Assembly (NCBI GenBank): GCA_964433755.1
Contig: CAYSSR010000001.1
Span: forward strand, 868,001-932,000
Direction: 5' to 3'
From: JAUVXJ01 sp964433755
GTDB taxonomy: Bacteria > Chloroflexota > Anaerolineae > UBA7937 > B3-Chlor
Length of the DNA stretch: 64,000 bases
Positions 26,110 to 34,600 of the stretch are shown one piece after another. The stretch's first letter is position 1. Each line of letters starts with the position of its first letter. Position numbers and translations under genes: made by a program. Below the pieces are notes generated by a model, which had not been told where the DNA came from, did not search any database, and saw only the letters and a list, made by a program, of their open reading frames with translations.

Positions 26110-27993
26110 TCAGTCGCCGAAGATCTTCAGGCCAGCCGGCTTCCCTTTGGGCAGAGTGAAAGTGAATCTCGATCCCGGCTTGCCGTCTGCATAGGGTGAC
26201 TCGACCCAGATCTGTCCTTGGTGTGCTTCTACGATCCTCTTCACAATAGACAGACCGAGGCCGGCACCGTGAGCTGCGTCGCCCCCCTTGCCGCGGTAGA
26301 ACTGCTCGAACAGGTGTGGAAGGTCATCCGGATCGATACCAATACCGTCGTCGCAGACCTCGATTTCGATGTGGTCGTCAAGCTCTCGGGCACGGAGAGC
26401 GATCGTTCCTCCGTCAGGGGTGTATTTCACCCCGTTGCTCAGCAGATTGGTGACCACCTGCTTCAAGTGGGATGGCGAACCGTACACAGTCGCCAGGTCC
26501 GCAGGGATATCGGTTGTCAGTTCCTGGGACTTGTCGGCGGCGAGGACTCTGACCTCCTCAGCGCAGGAGCTGAGCAGCTCCTGCAGTGATACCACGTCCA
26601 TTCCTTCCACGACCTTGCCCTTCTCGATCTGTGCGAGGTCCAAGAAGCGATTGATGAGGTCAAAGAGCTCTCGTATCCTCAGACTACATCTCTCGAGCAT
26701 CCGCCGATGCTCGTCCTCCAGATCGCCGACGAAGCCACCCAGCAATACCTGAAGGTAGCTTTGCACCGCGGCTAGAGGCGTCTTCAGGTCGTGCGAGGCC
26801 ATGGCCAGAAAGTACGTTTTCAGCCTGTCCAGCCGCACCAGTTCCTCGTTGGCTTGTTGAAGCTCCTCAGCTTCCAGCAGGAGCCGGTCCTGGAGAGCAG
26901 CCGCCTCTCGCTGCCTCTTCCTGAGTTCGCCGGCGACGGCGGTCGTCAAGTAGGTACTGATGTAGAGTGTCGTTGCGAACCCAAAGCTGATGGCGACTAC
27001 GTACGGTGTTTGGAGGTAGAGGTCGGGCGGAACGAGCCCTTGGAGGTGCACGTGGGGGATGATCTGCAGATACTCCAGGCCCACCAGGGATGTGAACAGG
27101 CCGACCGCCAGGGTGGCCAGCAAGTAGGCTGACCTGTAGGGCAGGATAATGCTAGCCAGGGTCACGTGGAACACGTAGTAAAGGAAGAGAGGGTTCTCCA
27201 CCCCTCCTGCGAAGTGTATGATGGCCGTGGTCGCCACCAGGTCAGTGGCGGACTGAACCCAGACGTACCGCCGCACGTGGGGGATCAAGTCAGGCGCTTC
27301 CGCCGACTCCATACGTTCCGTGTACCACCGGAAGAGGAGGTTATATAGCCCAATGATCGAAGCGATGATGAAGATGGGCAATGTGGAGAAGCGTATTCCG
27401 AAGACCATGTTGGCCGTGGCCGTGATGAGCACGACCCCAATGATCGCTATCCACCGGAAGTTGATGCCGTACTGGATCCTGCGGATGGCGGTTGACTCCT
27501 CGGGCGTCTGCTCCCGTGCGACCTGGCGGTGACCGAGAAACTCAGTCAAGCCAAGTCTGGCGTATCTCAGCCGATCAGCCAGCACGTTCGATAATCCTCG
27601 GTTGATCTCGCACGCCATCGCCTGATCTGACTCCATCAGAGCCAGGAGCTCGAGTCCCTGAATGACTATCGAGCGGCAGTTGTCGAGGGCACGTGCTGAC
27701 ATGGTCCAGACGTCCGATTCCGTCAGGGCTGACAAACCGAATGGCTGGCCCGCGTTCAGTGTTTCAACACTCATCTGCCTAACACGTCGCTCGGGCCACA
27801 TGCGGATCCCCATTTCCAGTGTGACCCTCCCCTCCCGGAGGATATGGAACTGTCCAGCTGGGTCCCCTTCTTTCAGGATCAGGCTGCCTGCGCTGTGGGT
27901 CTCCTCTGTGCACAGGCTCGCTATTCTCTCCAGTTGCTCATCGGTCAGCCCCTGGAAGACGGACACCTTCCGCAGTAGCTGGGTAGGTATCAT
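26110..27993 (-). CDS. Membrane histidine kinase with N-terminal cyclic-nucleotide-binding domain
   Basis: 627 residues. Domains: cNMP-binding/CRP-like sensor (about 5-135, KVSVFQGLTDEQLERIA... GDPAGQFHILREGRV... GQPFGLSALTESD), six predicted TM segments (about 180-355), coiled coil (EAEELQQANEELVRLDR), HisKA with phospho-His401 (MASHDLKTPLAAV) and HATPase_c (TNLLSNGVKYTPDG, DDGIGIDPDD, GAGLGLSIVKRIVEAH). ATG 27993 is chosen; a TTG four codons earlier is weaker. The kinase sits between hydrogenase and metF copy 2, with two receivers downstream, making a complete phosphorelay in the operon. Signal unknown: a nucleotide, or redox/H2 state through the membrane domain. Confidence 0.9.
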   Translation of the reverse strand: MIPTQLLRKVSVFQGLTDEQLERIASLCTEETHSAGSLILKEGDPAGQFHILREGRVTLEMGIRMWPERRVRQMSVETLNAGQPFGLSALTESDVWTMSARALDNCRSIVIQGLELLALMESDQAMACEINRGLSNVLADRLRYARLGLTEFLGHRQVAREQTPEESTAIRRIQYGINFRWIAIIGVVLITATANMVFGIRFSTLPIFIIASIIGLYNLLFRWYTERMESAEAPDLIPHVRRYVWVQSATDLVATTAIIHFAGGVENPLFLYYVFHVTLASIILPYRSAYLLATLAVGLFTSLVGLEYLQIIPHVHLQGLVPPDLYLQTPYVVAISFGFATTLYISTYLTTAVAGELRKRQREAAALQDRLLLEAEELQQANEELVRLDRLKTYFLAMASHDLKTPLAAVQSYLQVLLGGFVGDLEDEHRRMLERCSLRIRELFDLINRFLDLAQIEKGKVVEGMDVVSLQELLSSCAEEVRVLAADKSQELTTDIPADLATVYGSPSHLKQVVTNLLSNGVKYTPDGGTIALRARELDDHIEIEVCDDGIGIDPDDLPHLFEQFYRGKGGDAAHGAGLGLSIVKRIVEAHQGQIWVESPYADGKPGSRFTFTLPKGKPAGLKIFGD

Positions 27994-28061
27994 CTCGCAA
28001 CCCAACCCACTCAGGGCGGACGATCCACCCTGGTACCCGGTTCTCCAGCCAGAGCACTAGA

Positions 28062-29621
28062 CTACGATATGCGGAACCTTGCCAGTTCGCTCCCCTTCGG
28101 CGTGATGACGTGAACAGCGCACGCCAGGCAGGGATCGAAGCTGCGCACGATGCGAACGATCTCGAACGGGTTCTCCTCGTCTCTGATCTTCGTGCCGATC
28201 AGAGCCTGCTCGATGGGGCCTGGCTGCCCATGGTCGTCTCTGGGCGACGCATTCCAAGTGGTTGGGACGACGCACTGATAGTTGGCTATCTTGCTATCCT
28301 CGATCTGTATCCAGTGTCCCAGCGCGCCTCGAGGCCCACAGACGAGTCCCATCCCGGATGCTTCCTCAGGGAGGGTGTACTCGGTGTATACAGGTTCTCC
28401 GGGCTTCAGTTGCAGAACCCAGTCGGCCATGGAATCGGCCACGTACTTGCACTCGAGAGCCCTTGCGGCGTGACGACCCAGCACTGAGAAGAGAGCTTCC
28501 GGTCCCGCCTGGAAGTGAGATAGGACCGGGTCCACCAGCTCTTTCACGGATGAGTTGCCGGCGGCGTAGTTGACGGCCATGCGCGCCAGAGGGCCAACCT
28601 CGTAGACCGTGTCGTCGTACCTGGGTGCCTTGAGCCAGGAGTATGCGCCGTTCTTGCCGGGCTGCGGCTCGGTCTGTCCCTCGCCAGGATATCGGCCCGA
28701 ACCGGCGTCCTCGTACCACGAGTGCCCAACGTACTCGAGGATCTTGCTGGCCTCCACTTCACCAACCTTCAGATCGGTAGAAACTGTGCCCGAGCGAAGA
28801 AGCCTGTCTCGCTTGAGATAGTCACGTTCCTTGCTATCGAGATCGAAGACGCCATAGGCCAGGAGGTTGCCGCATCCGGAACCGATCTGGAAGTAGTCCG
28901 GATAGGCCTCTGCCACTGCCACGATGTCCGGTACGTAGACGTCGTCTATGAAGTCTCTGAGCTCGTTGAGTCTCCAGAGAAACGTGGTCATCTTGTCCAC
29001 GGTAGGGTGCTCTGTGACCCCTCCCGCCACCGTCGCACAGTTGTGGGGCATCTTGCCGCCAAAGACGGCCAGCATCTCGTGGGCCTTGCGCCTGATGTCC
29101 AGAGCTTGCACATAGTGGGCCGTGGCTTGGCGATCCACGTCGTCTGGCAGGCGATAGTCGCCCTCGTAGCGCGGTGCGAATGGCCCAAGCTCGCCCCTGC
29201 CGATGAAGCTCTTGATCGATTTCAACGCGGGGTTGTCGCCTTCGTATGCAGCAACCTTGGTCACGTCCACGTAGTCCAGGGCCGCCAGGTGATAGAAGTG
29301 CAACACGTGAGACTGGATGTAGTTGGCGCCCAGCAGCAGGTTTCGCATGATCCTGCCGTTGTCTGTGATCTCGCCCTCTATGCCGAAGGCACTATCGAGG
29401 CACAACACGGATGCGGTGGCGTGAGTCTGGGGACACACGCCGCAGATGCGCTGTGTCAACTGGGAGGCGTCGCGTGGGTCTCTGCCGCGCAGAATCAGCT
29501 CGAACCCCCGAAACAGGGTGCCAGTACTTCTGGCGTCCTTGACCTCGCCGTCTTCCACGATGGCTTCGACTTTGAGGTGCCCCTCGATGCGCGTGATAGG
29601 ATCGATGGTTATCTTACCCAT
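28062..29621 (-). CDS. [NiFe] hydrogenase large subunit (group 1-like)
   Basis: 519-residue catalytic subunit that binds the NiFe(CN)2CO centre. L1 motif RICGVCPQTHA gives Cys60 and Cys63; L2 motif DPCLACAVH gives Cys498 and Cys501, and SFDPCLACAVHVI is the group 1 form. Fifteen residues (VITPKGSELARFRIS) follow His504 and should be removed by the maturation protease at the operon end. TGC, not TGA, encodes the L2 cysteines, so it is not a NiFeSe enzyme. The small subunit is encoded just upstream, 19 nt away. Group 3 MvhA is less likely given the L2 sequence, but a formal classification needs HydDB. Confidence 0.94.
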   Translation of the reverse strand: MGKITIDPITRIEGHLKVEAIVEDGEVKDARSTGTLFRGFELILRGRDPRDASQLTQRICGVCPQTHATASVLCLDSAFGIEGEITDNGRIMRNLLLGANYIQSHVLHFYHLAALDYVDVTKVAAYEGDNPALKSIKSFIGRGELGPFAPRYEGDYRLPDDVDRQATAHYVQALDIRRKAHEMLAVFGGKMPHNCATVAGGVTEHPTVDKMTTFLWRLNELRDFIDDVYVPDIVAVAEAYPDYFQIGSGCGNLLAYGVFDLDSKERDYLKRDRLLRSGTVSTDLKVGEVEASKILEYVGHSWYEDAGSGRYPGEGQTEPQPGKNGAYSWLKAPRYDDTVYEVGPLARMAVNYAAGNSSVKELVDPVLSHFQAGPEALFSVLGRHAARALECKYVADSMADWVLQLKPGEPVYTEYTLPEEASGMGLVCGPRGALGHWIQIEDSKIANYQCVVPTTWNASPRDDHGQPGPIEQALIGTKIRDEENPFEIVRIVRSFDPCLACAVHVITPKGSELARFRIS

Positions 29622-29640
29622 GGTCTGGCTTACCCCTTCT

Positions 29641-30522
29641 TCATTCCGCCCCGATGTTGGGCAAGGCTTCTTCGGTTATCTTTTCGTACAACGGCGCCAC
29701 CACGTCTGGGAAAGTGGGCTCCACACATCCTATACACGGCGCTCCGCTGCCAACGCACCAGTTCACTCCATTGTTCCACAGCCTGGTAGGGCAGTCGGCG
29801 TGAGTAACCGGCCCCTTGCACCCCAACTCGTAGAGGCAGTACGGATCGCTGAGCTTCTTGGCAAACTTGCCCTCGTCGAAATACGCTCTGCGGGGGCAGT
29901 TCTCGTGGATTAGCTGCCCGTAGAAGGACTTGGGTCGCAGGTATTCGTCCAGGTCGCCTGCTGTGGGGAGACCCTGGATCAAGATGCTGGCCACCGTCCC
30001 CACAAACCAGTCTGGATGCGGCGGGCAACCTGGGACGTTGATCAGCGGTGTCTCGATCCCCTCTGCCGAGAAGACGTCTCGAACGCTGACGGACCCGGTC
30101 GGGTTGGGGCTTCCCGCCGGAATGCCGCCAAACGCGGCGCAGGTGCCCACTGCCAGGACGGCCAGCGCATCTCGACCGAGGGACTTGACCCACGAATGCA
30201 TGGAGATCTCTTCGCCTTGCTCTTCTCCGATCATCGCATAGGCGCCGCTAGCGGCTACAGGTACGGAGCCCTCCACCACCAGGACGTACCCACCCTTTGC
30301 CTCCTGGCGGGTGCGCTCCAGCTCCAAGACCGCGGGATGGCCAGCTCCTGCCATCACTGTGGGATGAAAGCGGACGTTCAGGTGCTTTCCAGGAACGATC
30401 TCATCCACCAGGATGTTCCTGGGGCCTGGGCTGACCGAGTTGAGCAACGACACGGAGCAGCCGGAACACCCACCTCCCTGTAGCCAGAGTACGGGGTATT
30501 CCTCAGTATTTGAGTTTGCCAT
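29641..30522 (-). CDS. [NiFe] hydrogenase small subunit, no Tat signal
   Basis: 293-residue Fe-S subunit. Proximal cluster: Cys19 and Cys22 in GGGCSGCSVS, Cys in AVGTCAAFGG and Cys in VPGCPPHP. Medial and distal clusters: HENCPRR, DPYCLYELGCKGP, HADCPTRLWNNGVNWC and APCIGCVEPTFPD. All ligands for a three-cluster chain are present. The protein begins MANSNTEEYPVLWLQGGG, directly with the cluster domain, and has no RRxFxK twin-arginine leader or C-terminal anchor, so the enzyme should stay in the cytoplasm, unlike usual group 1 uptake hydrogenases. AGGAG lies 9 nt upstream of ATG. It is placed 3 nt after metV copy 2, linking H2 to the HdrA/MetV electron path. Confidence 0.93.
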   Translation of the reverse strand: MANSNTEEYPVLWLQGGGCSGCSVSLLNSVSPGPRNILVDEIVPGKHLNVRFHPTVMAGAGHPAVLELERTRQEAKGGYVLVVEGSVPVAASGAYAMIGEEQGEEISMHSWVKSLGRDALAVLAVGTCAAFGGIPAGSPNPTGSVSVRDVFSAEGIETPLINVPGCPPHPDWFVGTVASILIQGLPTAGDLDEYLRPKSFYGQLIHENCPRRAYFDEGKFAKKLSDPYCLYELGCKGPVTHADCPTRLWNNGVNWCVGSGAPCIGCVEPTFPDVVAPLYEKITEEALPNIGAE

Positions 30523-30525
30523 CTA

Positions 30526-31221
30526 TCACGTCTCCTCTTTGTGCTGATGTGACTCTAAGCGCAGGTCCTCTCTGACGAGTCTGCGTGGACCCCCATCCCG
30601 ACTGCTAGACCAGTCTCTGGGAGGCTCGATCTCTAGCAGTTGGTCCAGCCGTCCTTGGGCCTGGAGGCGATCGTAGATCAGTTGCCAGGCACAGGGGATC
30701 TCCGGATCTATCTCGCACTTTCCATCTTGCGAGCCTCCGCACGGTCCATTGAGCAAGCTCTTGGCGCAACGAGCAATGGGGCAGATGCCCGCGGTCCGGT
30801 GCAAGATGCACTCACCGCAAGCGGCGCAGCGTTCGGTCCACAACCCCTGCTCCTCCGGGATCCCGAGAAACGCAGTGTTGAGGGCAGGAGCTACATTGGC
30901 CTCAGGGAACCGTTCCACTATGGCCTGGACTCCGATACCGCAGGCCATGGAGAGAACGAGGTCGTGGTTCTCTATCTCTTCCTGCACGGCGTCCAGGAAT
31001 TCCCACTCGCACTGCCTCTGGACCGTGGCCTCGTCGAAGGTCTTCTTCTCTCCGTCGAGTTGGCTAGCCATGCGCAGGCTCGTAGCCAGGATGCCCACTT
31101 CCTTCTCACCGCCGGCGAAGCAGACGGTGACACAGGTTCCGCAACCCAGGACCAGTATCCTCTCGTGATCGGCGACCATCTCCTTGATCTCTTGCAGGGG
31201 TTTCTGGCTACCTATGATCAT
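30526..31221 (-). CDS. MetV-like Fe-S protein (copy 2)
   Basis: 231-residue paralogue of MetV copy 1, with the same cysteine plan: VLGCGTCVTVCFAGGEKEV, MACGIGVQAI, CAACGEC...CPIARCAKS...NGPCGG...CEI...PCAWQLIYDRL. The first motif CGTCVTVC has one cysteine more than copy 1. ATG overlaps the mvhD stop (ATGA, 31218-31221), so the MvhD and MetV chains are made together. In Moorella, MetV joins MetF to HdrABC-MvhD (established). Here this copy is the likely bridge between the HdrA-MvhD module and MetF, but it sits beside the hydrogenase rather than beside a metF gene. Confidence 0.88.
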   Translation of the reverse strand: MIIGSQKPLQEIKEMVADHERILVLGCGTCVTVCFAGGEKEVGILATSLRMASQLDGEKKTFDEATVQRQCEWEFLDAVQEEIENHDLVLSMACGIGVQAIVERFPEANVAPALNTAFLGIPEEQGLWTERCAACGECILHRTAGICPIARCAKSLLNGPCGGSQDGKCEIDPEIPCAWQLIYDRLQAQGRLDQLLEIEPPRDWSSSRDGGPRRLVREDLRLESHQHKEET

Positions 31222-31643
31222 GCTGCGGTGCCCCCTTCTCGCAATGGGTTAGGGCCAAGTTCTCTGATGCGGTCCGTCATCTCGGTCGCGAGTTGGGCGA
31301 ACTCCCGGCCCATCGCGGAGGATATGAAGTGCATCTCCAGGCGGTCCGCTTCGAGTCCTATCTCCTCGAGCAGGCCCTTCGCAAAAGTGACTCGTCGTTC
31401 TGCCCTCACATTACCTTCCAGGTAATGGCAATCTCCGACCAGTCAACCTGCCACCATCACACCGTCGGCCCCTTCTTCGAAGGCCTTCAGGACATGGAGT
31501 GTGTCTAGCTTGCCCGTGCAGGGAAGCCTGACTATCTTGAGGTTGGTGGGGTACTGCACCCGCAAAGACCCTGCCAGATCCGCGGCCGCATAGGCGCAGT
31601 AGTGACAGCAGAAGGCGACGATTTGGGGTTCGAACTCGGACAT
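31218..31643 (-). CDS. mvhD: MvhD/FlpD-family [2Fe-2S] subunit, predicted selenoprotein (in-frame UGA)
   Basis: The frame reads through one TGA (31443-31445) to give 141 residues with Sec at 67. Both halves are MvhD: PQIVAFCCHYCAYAAADLAG and KIVRLPCTGKLDTLHVLKAF before it, GDCHYLEGN and RAERRVTFAKGLLEEIGLE after it. The site is VAG-U-LVGDC, where homologues have Cys and methanococcal VhuD has Sec (established knowledge). A hairpin (CATTACC-TGGAA-GGTAATG) begins 15 nt after the UGA. The 3' part overlaps metV copy 2 by 4 nt, as expected if the full protein is made. MvhD normally passes electrons from hydrogenase to HdrA, whose gene lies 9 nt upstream. A true nonsense mutation is the alternative. 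Confidence 0.88.
31409..31427 (-). promoter_or_regulatory. Bacterial SECIS-like hairpin in mvhD
   Basis: On the minus strand a perfect 7-bp stem CATTACC / GGTAATG closes a 5-nt loop UGGAA. The stem begins 15 nt and the loop 22 nt after the UGA codon, inside the distance window for bacterial SECIS elements, and the loop has guanines near its 5' side as SelB recognition requires. Pairing below the stem is poor. Confidence 0.75.
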
Positions 31644-31652
31644 CCTCGGACC

Positions 31653-34600
31653 TCAGACCAACTGGGGTTGTCTAGCCAGGAGCGCTTCCTCCTCGGCCGT
31701 CACCTGCTCGTCTAGATAGTGCATCAACTGTATGGCCTTGGCCGGGCACTCCGCGGCGCAGATGCCGCATCCCTGGCAGGCGGCCACCTCTATCTGGGCT
31801 GCGCCGTAGATCCCTCCGGCGCCTGGGACCGCTGGGTCGATCACAGGAACGTTGTACGGGCACACTCGCACACAAGTAAGACAGCCTGTGCACTTCTCTG
31901 GTTGTACAACCGCCACCACGCCGCCCGCGCGCAGGGTATCCTGGCTGAGTATGGTCGCCGCTCGAGCGACCGCGGCCTGCGCTTGCACGATACATTCCTC
32001 GATGAACTTGGGATAGTGAGCCGCACCCGCGACGAAGACGCCTTCGGTGACGAAATCGACGGGGCGTAGCTTGACGTGCGCCTCCAGGAAGAAACCGTCC
32101 AGATCAACCGGCACCTTGAGGACGCGGGCAAGCTCGTCGGCGCCCTCGGTGGGCAGAAGACCAGTGCTGAGAACGATCAAGTCGGCCGGCAGAGTGAGAT
32201 CTGCGTTCAGCATCGGTGCGTGGACACTGACCTGCAGACCCTTCTCGGTCAACACCTCTGGGGGGCGTTCCCTGTCGAAGTGCAGGAAATGGACGCCTCG
32301 CTCGCGAGCCAGGGTGTAGTATCTCTCGTTGAGGCCGAAGGTACGCATGTCGGTGTAGAGTACGTAGACCTCAGTGGCGGGGCTGAGCTCTTTGATCTTG
32401 AGGGCGTTCTTGACGGCGACGGAACAGCAGATGCGGCTGCAATAGCGGTCCGCCGGGCCCACACACTGGATCATCACGACGTGACCGAGCTCGGCGATGC
32501 TGTCAGGGGCGCTGGCGATGCGCTCCTCCAGCTCTCGTTGAGTGAGGACCCTATCGTCCTGGCCGTATAGATGTTCGTCCCCCGTGTACTCGCGTGCGCC
32601 GGTGGCTACGATGATCGCACCATGCTCCACCTCGATCGTTTGTCCCTTGGTGTGCAGGCTCGAAGAGAAGTTGCCCACGAACCCCGCCGTTCCCTTCAGT
32701 TTGGTATCGGTGTGTACCGCGATCAGTGGGTGATCCTGGACGCTCTTGATCAGCGATCTGAGGTAGGCCTGCGGGTCGCTGCCGTCAAGCATATGGTGAA
32801 CGTGGCGCAGGTTGCCGCCCAACTCATTAGTACGTTCGACCAGGAACACTGGGAATCCTTGATCCGCCAGCGAGAGGGCCGCGTTCATGCCGGCCACGCC
32901 TCCCCCGATCACCAGCGCCGACCTGTTGAGGGGCAGATCCACGGTGTGCAGCGGATCCAGCAGCGCCGCCCTGGCCACTGACATCCGGACCAGGTCCTTG
33001 GCCTTTGTTGTAGCCCGCTCCGGATCGTCTGAATGCACCCAGGAGCACTGGTTCCTGATATTGGCCATCTCGAAGAGGTGCTCGTTCAACCCCGCCTGAC
33101 GGATGGTGTCCTGGAACATGGGCTCGTGCGTGTGTGGTGTGCAAGAGGCCACGACGACTCGATTCAGATTGTGCTCTGCGATCCGCTCCTTGATCAGTTC
33201 CACAGAATCCTGCGAGCAGGTATAGAGGTTGTCCTCGGCGTGCACTACGTGGGGCAACGACCTGGCGTATTCGGCCACCGAGGGCACGTCGAGGAAGCCA
33301 CCGATGTTGGACCCGCAGTGGCAGACGAAGACCCCGATGCGGGGTTCCTCACCGGCGACGTCGCGTTCCGGTGGGTATCGTCTCTCCTGGGTCAGGCTCC
33401 CTCTACCTTCGGCCAGCAGCCCCTCGACCTGCGCCGCCGCAGCGGATGCCTCCACCACGGTCCCGGGGATGTCTTTGGGGCCGCCGAAGGGGCCGCACAC
33501 GAAGACTCCTGTACGACTTGTCTCCAGAGGCGCGAAGGGCCGGTGCTCTGAGAAGCCGTCTCGGTCGAGCTCGATCCCCAGTCGGCCTGCCAGGCCCCGC
33601 GTCTCTTGCGACATCTCCATGCCCACGGAAAGCACGGCCAGGTCGAAGGCTTCGTCTACGAGGACCCCTTCCTCGTTCTCGTACCGGAACACGATGTCCC
33701 TCGACTCTGGATCCTCCTTGAGCGGTGGCACGCGAGAGCGCACGTAACGGATGCCGTACTTCTCCCTGGCCTGGCGATAGTACTCCTCGTAACCCTTGCC
33801 GAAGGCCCTCATATCGATCATGAAGATGGTGCATTCAGTGTCGGACTCGTGCTCGCAGGCCATGATGGCTTCTTTGGTGGCGTACATGCAGCAGACGGAG
33901 GAGCAGTAGTCGTGTTCCTCATCTCGCGATCCGATGCACTGCACGAAGGCTATCTTGCGAGGGCGTTCGCCATCCGAAGGGCGCTTCACGTGGCCCTCGG
34001 TGGGACCGGACGCCGAGAGGAGACGCTCGAACTGGAGGCTGGTCACCACGTTGGGGTACACGCCGAACCCGAACTCCTGTGAGAGCCTGGGATCGTAGGC
34101 CTGGAACCCGGGCACGAGCAGAACCGCGCCCACCTGGACCTGTCTCGTTTCCTCGACGTCGTTGTGATTAACAGCTCCTGCCTGGCAGGCATAGAAACAG
34201 GCCAGGCACTCGGAGCAGATGCCGCATTCGAGACAGCGTGCCGCCTCCGCCTGGGCCATCTCGTGGGTATAGCCCAGCTCTACTTCCTCGAAGGTCAGCC
34301 TGCGTTCCGCGACGGGAAGGGAGGGCATGCCCAGGCGCTCCTCGCGAGAGAGGTTCAGTTCGCGCATCCTGGCGACGGCCTCTTCCCGCTCCATCTTGAC
34401 CACCGGTAGTTGAGGCTTGAAGGGTGGGAGCACCTCGCCCGACAGGTGATGGTGAATGGATGCTGCGGCTCGGTGTCCATCGGCGATGGCGTCGATGACG
34501 AACGCCGTGCCGGAGACCGCGTCTCCTCCAGCGAAGACTCCAGGACGGTCGCAGGCGAGAGTCTCCGGATCGACCACAATAGTGCCCCACGTGGTGCTGC

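Noticed and set aside
28062..29621. Assignment of the large subunit as MvhA (group 3c)
   Set aside because: The HdrA/MvhD context favours it, but the SFDPCLACAVHVI motif and overall length fit group 1 better. Left for a formal classifier.
31443..31445. TGA in mvhD as an ordinary nonsense mutation or split gene
   Set aside because: The frame is preserved on both sides, the position is the known Cys/Sec site, a SECIS-like hairpin follows at the right distance and the 3' half overlaps metV. Readthrough explains all of this better.
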